Shown: positions 41,165 through 48,063 of the stretch, piece by piece
Layout: each line of letters begins with the position of its first letter
How positions within the stretch are numbered: the stretch's first letter is position 1
DNA from: an uncultured Opitutia bacterium
GTDB lineage: Bacteria > Verrucomicrobiota > Verrucomicrobiia > Opitutales > Opitutaceae
Length of the DNA stretch: 64,000 nt
Reading direction: 5' to 3'
Assembly: GCA_903881475.1 (NCBI GenBank)
Contig: CAIRTK010000001.1
Location: 20,087 to 84,086, forward strand
Made by a program: the position numbers and the translations under genes
Notes under the pieces: model-generated
Told to the model about the DNA's origin: nothing
The model's input: the letters and a program-made list of their open reading frames with translations, nothing else
The model's database searches: none

Positions 41165-42109
41165 TCATGGCGGGGAGAAGGCGAAGCCGGCGGGGGCGCG
41201 GGCGTCGTCGGCGGGGGTGACCCGGGCGTGCACGGGCACGAGCAGGCGGAGGCTCCGGGGCTGAGCCCGGACCTCGACGGTGGCCGCGGCCGCATGGGTT
41301 TCCCCGTCGGTGTGGATGAGCCCGGGCCGGGCGCGCTCGATGAGAAAATGCGCGCCCCGCAGCCGCACCACGCGCGGGCTCGCGCCGAGGCGGCCAAGAA
41401 ACAGCCGGGCGATGAGCGGCACGGCGGCGGCGTACCCGACGGGCCGCACGGCCACGAGGTCGAGTTCGCCGTCGTCCACGCGGGCGCCCGGGGCGATCAG
41501 GGCGCCGTTGCCGTACTGGTCGGAATTGGCGATGGCGACGAGGAACGTGGACAGCGCCTCAGTGCGGCCGCCGCCATGGATGACGGTCCACTCGGACTCG
41601 CGGGCGTGGAACGCGGCGAAGCCGGTGCGGGCATAGGCCGCGAGGCCGCGGCGGGTGAGCAGGTTGAAGCGGCGGCTGACCTCGGCATCGAAGCCGAAGC
41701 CCATGGCGTTGAAGAACGGCCGGCCGTTGGCGGTGCCGGTGTCGATCGCGGCGACGCGGGCGGCGGGATCCGCAGCCAGGGCGAGGGCCTCGGGCAGCCG
41801 GGTGGGGATGCCCAGATGGAGCGCGAGGCCGTTGCCGGAACCGCAGGGCACCAGGCCCAGCGCGGCCGGCGAATGCAGCAGCGCCTGGGCGGTCTCGTTC
41901 ATGGTGCCGTCGCCGCCGATCGCGATGACGCGGTCGCAGCCCGCGGCGAGGGCGGCCTGCGCGAGCCGGGTCGCGTGTCCGGGACACTCGGTCAGGACCA
42001 GGTCGGCCGTGAGCCCGCGGGTGGCGATGAAGTCGCGGACGTGCCGGGCAAGCCAGGGCCGGCGGACATTGCGGCCGGAGACGGGATTCAGGATGAAGCG
42101 GGTTTTCAT
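41165..42109 (-). CDS. Diacylglycerol kinase-family lipid kinase (YegS/DagK/LCB5-like)
   Basis: A 314-residue enzyme of the diacylglycerol/sphingosine kinase family. It starts with MKTRFILNPVSGRN, then has the ATP-binding IAIGGDGTMNET (~62-73) and LVPCGSGNGLALHLG (~86-100), and the C-terminal DGETHAAAA block. It phosphorylates a diacylglycerol or long-chain lipid to the phosphatidate form. It overlaps the upstream MGDG-synthase-like gene by ATGA (42106-42109), so it belongs to the same operon. In this setting it could return diacylglycerol to phosphatidate and balance the glycolipid branch. Confidence 0.88.
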   Translation of the reverse strand: MKTRFILNPVSGRNVRRPWLARHVRDFIATRGLTADLVLTECPGHATRLAQAALAAGCDRVIAIGGDGTMNETAQALLHSPAALGLVPCGSGNGLALHLGIPTRLPEALALAADPAARVAAIDTGTANGRPFFNAMGFGFDAEVSRRFNLLTRRGLAAYARTGFAAFHARESEWTVIHGGGRTEALSTFLVAIANSDQYGNGALIAPGARVDDGELDLVAVRPVGYAAAVPLIARLFLGRLGASPRVVRLRGAHFLIERARPGLIHTDGETHAAAATVEVRAQPRSLRLLVPVHARVTPADDARAPAGFAFSPP

Positions 42110-43236
42110 GCGAGCGAGACGACGGGGCGCGGTTCGACGGCGGCCAGGACGTGGCGGGCGATGTCGCGGGCGGCCTCGGGGTGGGAGATCGGGGCGAGCG
42201 CGGCGCGCCACTCGCGCCAGACGCGGCCGCGGTCGGCGAACGCGTGGCGCAGCGTGGCGATGACGGCGTCGGGCGTGGGGGCGAGCGCCCCGGCGCGGTG
42301 GCGGCGGAGCAGCTCGTAGTTGCCCTCCTCCTGGCCCGGCACGACCTGGCTGACGACCATCGGGCACAGGGCGTTGATGGCCTCCTGCGTGGTGGCGCCC
42401 CCGGCCTTGCTGACGACCGCGTGATGCGTCATGAGCAGGTGCGGAATCTGGTGCGTCCAGCCGAGGATGGTCGCGGGCCGCCGGCGGCCCGCCGCGAGGG
42501 CGGTGAGCTGGCGCTGGAGCCGCTCATCGCGGCCGACGGCGCAGGTGATCTCCCAGTCGTCCTCGGCGAGCAGCCGGCGGGCAGTCTCGGCCGCGTGGCG
42601 CTTGCCGGAATTGATGATCTGCAGGACGCGCGGCGCGGCGCCGGTGGCGAGCTCGGGCGGCGTGAGCACGCCGGCCTGCCGGGCAAATATCGCGGGCACG
42701 GGAAAACCGGGGACGTGCACGCGGGCCGGATCGAGGCCCGCGCGCAGGACGACGGCCGCGGAGTCCTCGTTGGGCAGGAACCAGCCGTCGCAGGGGGCGC
42801 GGTACCAGAGCGAATGGATGCTGATGGAGTCGGTGACGATGTTGTACCGCGGGAGGGCGGGGCCGCCGGTGCGCGCGATGTGGTCGAGCAGGAACGTGCA
42901 GACGGGAAAGGTGCAGCAGACGGCGTCGGGCCGCTCGCGGGCGAGCACGCGGCGGAGCACGCGGGTCTCGCGCGCAAAGAACCAGAGGCGGCGCTCGACG
43001 ACGTGGGAGCGGTCGATCCAGTGGTACAGGCGGCTCCAGGCATGCGGGGCGCCGTTGATGAGCGTGAGGTAGCCGCGGCGGGCGAGGGAATTGAAGCGCG
43101 GGGCGGCGAGGGCGAAAATGTCCACGACCACCGCAGCGCCCTCGCCGGCCTCGCGGTCGATGGCGGCGGCGAGGGCGCGGGCGGCGGCGTTGTGGCCTTC
43201 GCCGAAGCCGGCGGTGAGGATGAGGATCTTGGTCAT
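42106..43236 (-). CDS. MGDG-synthase-like processive glycosyltransferase (GT28)
   Basis: A 376-residue GT-B enzyme of the diacylglycerol beta-glycosyltransferase / MGDG-synthase type. The N-terminus KILILTAGFGEGHNAAARAL holds the family GxGHxxAA motif, followed by DIFALAAPRFNSL. In the C-terminal half, NSGKRHAAET, HLLMTHHAVVSKAGGATTQEAI and VVSQVVPGQEEGN form the nucleotide-sugar site, with the SKxGGxTxxE signature of this group. It adds hexose to diacylglycerol at the inner membrane; the sugar (glucose or galactose) cannot be told. It overlaps its upstream GT4 neighbour and its downstream lipid-kinase neighbour by 4 bp each. Confidence 0.87.
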   Translation of the reverse strand: MTKILILTAGFGEGHNAAARALAAAIDREAGEGAAVVVDIFALAAPRFNSLARRGYLTLINGAPHAWSRLYHWIDRSHVVERRLWFFARETRVLRRVLARERPDAVCCTFPVCTFLLDHIARTGGPALPRYNIVTDSISIHSLWYRAPCDGWFLPNEDSAAVVLRAGLDPARVHVPGFPVPAIFARQAGVLTPPELATGAAPRVLQIINSGKRHAAETARRLLAEDDWEITCAVGRDERLQRQLTALAAGRRRPATILGWTHQIPHLLMTHHAVVSKAGGATTQEAINALCPMVVSQVVPGQEEGNYELLRRHRAGALAPTPDAVIATLRHAFADRGRVWREWRAALAPISHPEAARDIARHVLAAVEPRPVVSLA

Positions 43237-44375
43237 GAGGGGCGGTGGGCGGCGACGACGGCAAGCAGGTCGGCCTCGAAGCGGGTGATGACGTGGTCCC
43301 AGGACTGGGGTTCGAGGGTGAGCCGGGCGGCGCGGCGCAGGCGGGTGCGCAGTGGGGCGTCGGCGGCGAGGCGGACGGCGGCGGCGATGAGCTGATCGGG
43401 CCGGTCGCAGGGGACGGTGAGGCCGTTTTCGCCGTCGCGGATGAACTGGCGGGCGGCGGCATAGTCGAAGCCGGCGACGGCAAGGCCGCTCGCCATGGCC
43501 TCGGTCAGGACATTGCCGAAGGTCTCGGTGAGGCTGGCGTGGACGTAGAGATCCGCCGAGGCGTAGTGGCGCGCGAGTTCCTCGCGGGGAATGAAGCCGG
43601 TGAACCGGTATTCCGGATGCGCGCGCTCGAACCGGCTGCGGAGCGGGCCGTCGCCGACAAGGACGAAGCGGCAGCGGGGCTGGGCGGCGCGGAGGGCGGC
43701 GAAGGCGCGGAAGAGGAGCGGGTAGTTTTTTTCCGCGGCCATGCGGCCGGCGTGCAGCACGACAGGATCATCCGGGCCGGCGCCCCAGGTGGCGCGCAGG
43801 GCCGGCGAGGCGTGGGCCGGATTGAACTGGGTGGTGTCGACGCCGCGCGACAGCACCCGCAGCCCGCTGAAACCGAGGCCCTGCAATTCCGTGCATAGCT
43901 CGGCGGTCGGGGCGAAGGTGCGCACGGTGCGGTTGTGCACATGGCGCAGCCAGCCGAGGGCGGCGCGATGCAGCGGAGCGAACCCGTAGTGCCGCGTGTA
44001 GGCGTGGAAATTGGTGTGGAAGCTTGAGGTGACCGGCACATCCAGTTCCCGGGCGGCGGTGACGGCGGACGTGCCGAGGGGTCCCTCCGTGACAACGTGC
44101 ACGAGATCCGGCCGCTCGGCCTGCCAGCGGCGGCGGAGCCGGCCGCCGGCGGGCAGGCCAAGCCGCAGCAACGGATAGCCCGGGATGGGCAGCCCGGGGA
44201 GCGCGACCTCATGAAACTCGGGGTGGGCGGCGCCGTTGGGCAGATCGTCCCGCCGCGGCCGGCAGACCGTCACCTGATGCCCGCGCCGGCCGAGTTCACT
44301 GGCGATGTGGCCGAAGGTCATGGCCACGCCGTTGATTTCGGGCGGGAAGGTTTCGGTGACGATCGTGAGCTTCAC
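43233..44375 (-). CDS. GT4 glycosyltransferase, MgtA/SqdX-like
   Basis: A 380-residue GT-B glycosyltransferase. The N-terminus KLTIVTETFPPEINGVAMT is the pattern of MgtA-type mannosyltransferases and SqdX sulfolipid synthases, both acting on diacylglycerol-type lipids. SSFHTNFHAYTRHYG, PTAELCTEL, LSRGVDTTQFNPA and the donor-site ETFGNVLTEAMASG (E-x7-E) follow in order. GTG 44375 is chosen: the Pho-box-like site at 44451-44423 and its -10 put transcription start near 44400, downstream of the alternative ATG 44411. It is the first gene of GT4-GT28-lipid kinase, each overlapping the next by ATGA. Confidence 0.88.
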   Translation of the reverse strand: MKLTIVTETFPPEINGVAMTFGHIASELGRRGHQVTVCRPRRDDLPNGAAHPEFHEVALPGLPIPGYPLLRLGLPAGGRLRRRWQAERPDLVHVVTEGPLGTSAVTAARELDVPVTSSFHTNFHAYTRHYGFAPLHRAALGWLRHVHNRTVRTFAPTAELCTELQGLGFSGLRVLSRGVDTTQFNPAHASPALRATWGAGPDDPVVLHAGRMAAEKNYPLLFRAFAALRAAQPRCRFVLVGDGPLRSRFERAHPEYRFTGFIPREELARHYASADLYVHASLTETFGNVLTEAMASGLAVAGFDYAAARQFIRDGENGLTVPCDRPDQLIAAAVRLAADAPLRTRLRRAARLTLEPQSWDHVITRFEADLLAVVAAHRPS

Positions 44376-44406
44376 ATGGTTGGGAGGGCGGCGGAGTTTG
44401 GTCCGT

Positions 44407-44412
44407 AACATG
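44407..44412 (-). promoter_or_regulatory. Candidate -10 hexamer CATGTT of the GT4 operon
   Basis: CATGTT begins 10 bp after the last unit of the Pho-box-like site. The porin promoter has CATGAT at the same distance. It is a poor match to TATAAT, as expected for an activator-dependent promoter. Confidence 0.5.
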
Positions 44413-44422
44413 ACGGGCCCGT

Positions 44423-44451
44423 GTGGCGAACACGTGACGCCGGAGTTACGA
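44423..44451 (-). promoter_or_regulatory. Pho-box-like site upstream of the glycolipid operon
   Basis: On the minus strand: TCGTAAC (44451-44445), GCGTCAC (44440-44434) and TCGCCAC (44429-44423), start to start exactly 11 bp. PhoB-type Pho boxes are built from 11-bp direct units of a 7-bp core (CTGTCAT-like) and a 4-bp spacer, so the layout fits. The same three core variants occur, in other order, before the phosphate porin gene. Function is inferred. Confidence 0.72.
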
Positions 44452-44505
44452 TTCCGGGAAATGCGGGCGGGAACGGGCCAGGGCGCGGCGGGTGGCTTCC
44501 GGTTC

Positions 44506-44596
44506 TGTCCTTCTGAGTGCAGCGAAGAATCCCGTGAGAGGTCGCCGCAGGCTTCGATGCCATCCAATTGGATTCTTCGCCGCGCTCAGAAGGACA
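44506..44596. repeat. GAAGAATCC inverted repeat, diverged copy
   Basis: Left arm from 44506 (TGTCCTTCTGAGTGCAGCG...) and right arm 44570-44596 are complementary at 25 of 27 positions. It resembles the perfect repeat at 35977-36067. Confidence 0.8.
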
Positions 44597-44715
44597 ACCG
44601 GGTCAAGGGCGGGTCGGAGCCCCGCCCGACGCAGGGAAGTGAATCGCCGGCGAAATTGTCCGAGATTTTGATTGCCCGAAAAAATGCGCGGCCTACGGTC
44701 CCCTCTTTTAAGCGG

Positions 44716-47406
44716 ATGCAATCGCACGGACCTAAGCGCGTTTACACTCCTCATTCCCTCGAATCCTGGTTCGACCGACTCGAAAATGACTGGGCCACTG
44801 CATTTAGCGCGGCCCAGCTGGAGGAAGGCCGCCGGATCTACCGTGATGGCGAGGTCCGCGAGCTGGAACTGACGGCCAAGGACGCGATTATCCACCGGCG
44901 GGTCGAGAAGAAGGACGAATACGTCGTGATCGAATGGGAGGGGCAGAGCCTGGCCGTGCGGTCCTCGACCACGGACCTCGATGTCGCCCACGCGCTGGCG
45001 GTCGCCGGTTTGCACGAGATCGAGGAGCTGGTGGCCGACGAAATTTCCCCGCTGCCGGGCGAGCCGCCGCGTTCCTTCCGGTCCAACGGCAACGGCGCGG
45101 CGAACGGGAATGGGTCCGGCCACGACCCGGCCCACCCGCCGTCGAAGACGGCCCCGGCGCCCGCCGGGGCCAACGGCGCCTCGCGTCCGCTGCTCCTGGT
45201 GTTCAAGACCAAGACCTCGGGGCTGACCTTCCAGGCCTACTGGTCGGAGCGGGGCGGCGAGGTCCGCCACCCGGCGCTGGGCACGGCGGCGCACGTGAAC
45301 GGCAACGGCCACGTGACCTCCGGCGAGCGCGCCAAGCTCATCGGGCTCGCGGCCTACGCGCGGAAGGCGCACTTCCACTATCACCAGGACACGGGGCTGT
45401 ATGTGCTCGAGTCGCTGGTGGAGATCCCGAATTTCCTGAAGACCACGCTGCCGGCGTGGCGGAAGATGTTTGCGGTCGAGCTCGACGAGCGGTCGGCGCA
45501 CCTGCTCAAGGGCACGCGCACGGTCGAGATCGAGGCGGTGGCGGAGCGGTCCCCGGCCGGGACGCCGGGCGGCGCGGGCGAGGGCACCGGGCTGAACCTC
45601 CGCTGGATTTTCCGCGCGGGCGAGCGGATGCTCACCGACTCCGAGGTCAACACGCTGCTCCGGCGCGGCGGCGCCCCGGTGATCCTGCCCAACCTCGGCA
45701 TCGTGGCGCTGAGCGGCGAGCGCTGGGAGTCGTTCAGCGCGTGGCGGCGCAACATCGCCGAGACGCACGCCGACGGCACGCTGTCGCCGTACCTCATTTT
45801 CTCCCTGTTCAACGATGCGCGCCTGAAGCTCACGCTTTCGCCCGAGATCGAGGCCTGGCGGCGGCAGGTGCTGGCGCCGCCCCCCGAGCCGCCGGCGCTG
45901 CCGGAAATCCTCCGGCCCTACCAGCGCCGCGGCGTCGAGTGGATGTCGCACCTCTGCGAGGTGGGCTGCCACGGTCTGCTGGCCGACGAGATGGGCCTGG
46001 GCAAGACGCTGCAGGTGCTGACCGTGCTCGCCACGCGCCGCGTGCCGGGCAAGTCCACGCTCATCGTCTGCCCCGCGAGCGTGGTGCCGGTGTGGCGCGA
46101 GGAGATCGCGAAGTTCTTCCCCGACCTGCCGGTCGACGTGCTCAAGACCGGGCACGACTTCACCCAGCGCACCGACCCGGTGGTCTGGCTCGCGAGCTAC
46201 ACGCAGCTGCGCAAGCACCGCCACCTGCTGGAGTCGCAGACCTTCGGCTACGCGGTGCTGGACGAGGGCCAGTTCATCAAGAATCCCGACGCGAAGATCA
46301 CGCAGACCTGCTTTGCGGTGCGGTCGGACCACCGGCTGGTGCTGACCGGCACGCCGCTGGAGAACCGCCAGCTGGACCTGTGGAGCATCTTCCGCTTCCT
46401 GCTGCCCGGCCTGCTCGGGTCGCGCAGCGGCTTCGAGGCGGCGCTCAACGCCGACCGCGTCAACACGCTGGAGCGGCTGCGCGCGCAGCTGGCGCCGTTC
46501 ATCCTGCGCCGCACGAAGAATGAGGTGGCCACGGAGCTGCCGCCGAAGGTCGAGATGGACCTGCTGTGCCCGATGACGGACGTGCAGCGGGCGGAGTACG
46601 CGCGCATCTGCACGGAGGGGCTGGAGCGCCTGGGCGACGACGTGGGCACGGCGATGCGGGAGAAGTCCTTCGGCTTCCTCGCGCTGCTGACGCGGCTGCG
46701 CCAGACCTGCTGCGATCCCGACATGCTGCCGTGGCTCAAGTCGCCGCTCAGCGACTCGGGCAAGATCAACCTGCTGGTGGAGAAACTCGCCGAGATCGTG
46801 GGCAGCGGGCACAAGGTCGTCATCTTCTCGCAGTTCGTGATGCTGCTCGACCGCGTGCGCGAGGCGCTGGCGGCGAATTTTCCCGACCTGCCGCGGTACG
46901 AGTTGACGGGCATGACGCTCGACCGCCTGAAGCCGGTGCAGGGCTTCCAGAATGCGCAGGGCTCGGCCGCGATGCTGGTGTCGCTCAAGGCGGCGGGCAC
47001 CGGGATCACGCTGCACGCGGCGGACTACGTCTTCCTGCTCGACCCGTGGTGGAACCCGGCGGTGGAGGCGCAGGCGGTGGACCGCGTGCACCGGATCGGC
47101 CAGAAGAGCACGGTGTTCGTCTACCGCATGGTCACGGCGGGCACGATCGAGGAGCGGATCCAGGCACTGAAGGCGTCAAAGAAGGATCTGTTCGACAAGC
47201 TGATCGGCGGGCTGGGCGGCGACTTCGACCTGAGCCAGCATTTCACCTCGCTGCGCGGGCTGGTGCAATTGACGGCGCAGGTGGTGCCGGAACTCGCGCC
47301 GGAAGTGGTGGAGCCAGCGGCGCCGCCTGTGGTGGTGGCGGAACCGGCGATGACGGTTGAGCCGGAGCCGGAGGAAACCGAGGCGGACGAGGTGAAAGAG
47401 CGGTGA
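44716..47406 (+). CDS. SNF2/HepA-family helicase-like ATPase
   Basis: An 896-residue Swi2/Snf2 ATPase. The N-terminal ~390 residues are a family-specific region with a Ser/Asn/Gly/Pro-rich stretch (~115-155) and no SWIM zinc motif. The motor has LRPYQRRGVEWM, LLADEMGLGKT (~420-430, motif I), LIVCPASVVPVWREE (motif Ia), VLDEGQFIKNP (motif II; DEGQ in place of DEAQ/DEAH), LTGTPLENR (III), FILRRTKNEV, IFSQFVMLLD (IV), MLVSLKAAGTGITLHAAD (V) and VDRVHRIGQKS (VI). It probably remodels DNA-protein complexes or assists repair or transcription. Start ATG 44716 is preceded by GCGG only, and translation signals are weak. The gene stands alone. Confidence 0.93.
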   Translation: MQSHGPKRVYTPHSLESWFDRLENDWATAFSAAQLEEGRRIYRDGEVRELELTAKDAIIHRRVEKKDEYVVIEWEGQSLAVRSSTTDLDVAHALAVAGLHEIEELVADEISPLPGEPPRSFRSNGNGAANGNGSGHDPAHPPSKTAPAPAGANGASRPLLLVFKTKTSGLTFQAYWSERGGEVRHPALGTAAHVNGNGHVTSGERAKLIGLAAYARKAHFHYHQDTGLYVLESLVEIPNFLKTTLPAWRKMFAVELDERSAHLLKGTRTVEIEAVAERSPAGTPGGAGEGTGLNLRWIFRAGERMLTDSEVNTLLRRGGAPVILPNLGIVALSGERWESFSAWRRNIAETHADGTLSPYLIFSLFNDARLKLTLSPEIEAWRRQVLAPPPEPPALPEILRPYQRRGVEWMSHLCEVGCHGLLADEMGLGKTLQVLTVLATRRVPGKSTLIVCPASVVPVWREEIAKFFPDLPVDVLKTGHDFTQRTDPVVWLASYTQLRKHRHLLESQTFGYAVLDEGQFIKNPDAKITQTCFAVRSDHRLVLTGTPLENRQLDLWSIFRFLLPGLLGSRSGFEAALNADRVNTLERLRAQLAPFILRRTKNEVATELPPKVEMDLLCPMTDVQRAEYARICTEGLERLGDDVGTAMREKSFGFLALLTRLRQTCCDPDMLPWLKSPLSDSGKINLLVEKLAEIVGSGHKVVIFSQFVMLLDRVREALAANFPDLPRYELTGMTLDRLKPVQGFQNAQGSAAMLVSLKAAGTGITLHAADYVFLLDPWWNPAVEAQAVDRVHRIGQKSTVFVYRMVTAGTIEERIQALKASKKDLFDKLIGGLGGDFDLSQHFTSLRGLVQLTAQVVPELAPEVVEPAAPPVVVAEPAMTVEPEPEETEADEVKER

Positions 47407-47598
47407 CGAGTCCTGAGGGACCGCCGGCCGGATTTTTAACCACAGAGAACGCAGAGGGCGCGGAGCACTCCGGACCGCCTTCGTGATTGCATCGGGGAAG
47501 CGACGGGAGGCCGTGCGCCCGGTGATGCACAGAATATTCCGGCGCGGAAATTCAAACGCGGCTTGTTTTGCCGGGCGGCGGCCCTAAGTTGGGGGAAC
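47407..47598. other. 192-bp gap after the SNF2 gene, with solo repeat half
   Basis: TTTTTAACCACAGAGAACGCAGAGGGCGCGGAG (47433-47465, cited by position) is one arm of a widespread type of arm-loop-arm repeat, but no complementary arm follows. The rest has no clear feature. Confidence 0.4.
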
Positions 47599-48063
47599 GT
47601 GGACCTGCCGACCCAATTTCTCGCCCAGCCGGATGCGCTCATCCTGGACCTGGTGGCGAATTCCCGGGAAGCCGCGCTGTGTGCGCTGCACGCGGAGCTG
47701 GCGAAGAGTCCGGCAGTGAAGGATGCGCCGCTGTTCCTGCACGGGCTGCTGGAGCGGGCGATGCTGGCCCCGGTCTGCATCGCGCCCGAGGTGGCGCTGC
47801 CGCACGCGCGGACGACGGCGGTGGAGCGCGTGGTGATCGGGGTGGCGCGGATCGCGCCGCCGGGCGTGGGCTTTGACGCCGAGCATCCGCAGGTCCGGCT
47901 GGTGTTCATGGTCGGCACGCCGAAGCAGCAGGTGGAGGAGTACCTTTTGTCCGTGGCCGCGATCACGCGGCTGCTGAAAACCGAGGGCATCCGCGACGGG
48001 CTGCTGGCGGCGCGCACGGAGGCGGAGTTTCGCGCCCTGCTGGCGCGCGGGACCAAGCGATGA
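47599..48063 (+). CDS. PTS EIIA-type protein (fructose/nitrogen class) next to ClC
   Basis: A 154-residue PTS_EIIA type-2 domain. The phosphorylatable histidine is His69 in VALPHARTT, the family signature (x-L-P-H-x-[RK]). The C-terminal half, VRLVFMVGTPKQQVEEYL and LLKTEGIRDGLLAARTEAEF, completes the fold. No PTS permease is nearby, so it is more like EIIA-Ntr regulators than a sugar transporter part. Start GTG 47599 has a GGGGGA sequence directly before it. Its stop overlaps the ClC gene as ATGA (48060-48063), so translation of the two is coupled, which suggests that it may control the channel. Confidence 0.87.
   Translation: MDLPTQFLAQPDALILDLVANSREAALCALHAELAKSPAVKDAPLFLHGLLERAMLAPVCIAPEVALPHARTTAVERVVIGVARIAPPGVGFDAEHPQVRLVFMVGTPKQQVEEYLLSVAAITRLLKTEGIRDGLLAARTEAEFRALLARGTKR

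Larger units (their letters stand above)
44376..44715. other. 340-bp divergent gap: GT4 promoter, repeat, SNF2 upstream region
   Basis: Holds the minus-strand Pho-box-like promoter (44407-44451), a GAAGAATCC inverted repeat (44506-44596) and about 110 bp before the SNF2 gene. The latter is comparatively AT-rich (GAAATTGTCCGAGATTTTG), where the SNF2 promoter may lie; no firm hexamers are called. Confidence 0.6.

Noticed and set aside
44446..47091. An 881-codon minus-strand frame antisense to the SNF2 gene
   Set aside because: Arg/His/Leu/Gln-rich translation without motifs; the SNF2 motifs I-VI on the plus strand are unambiguous.
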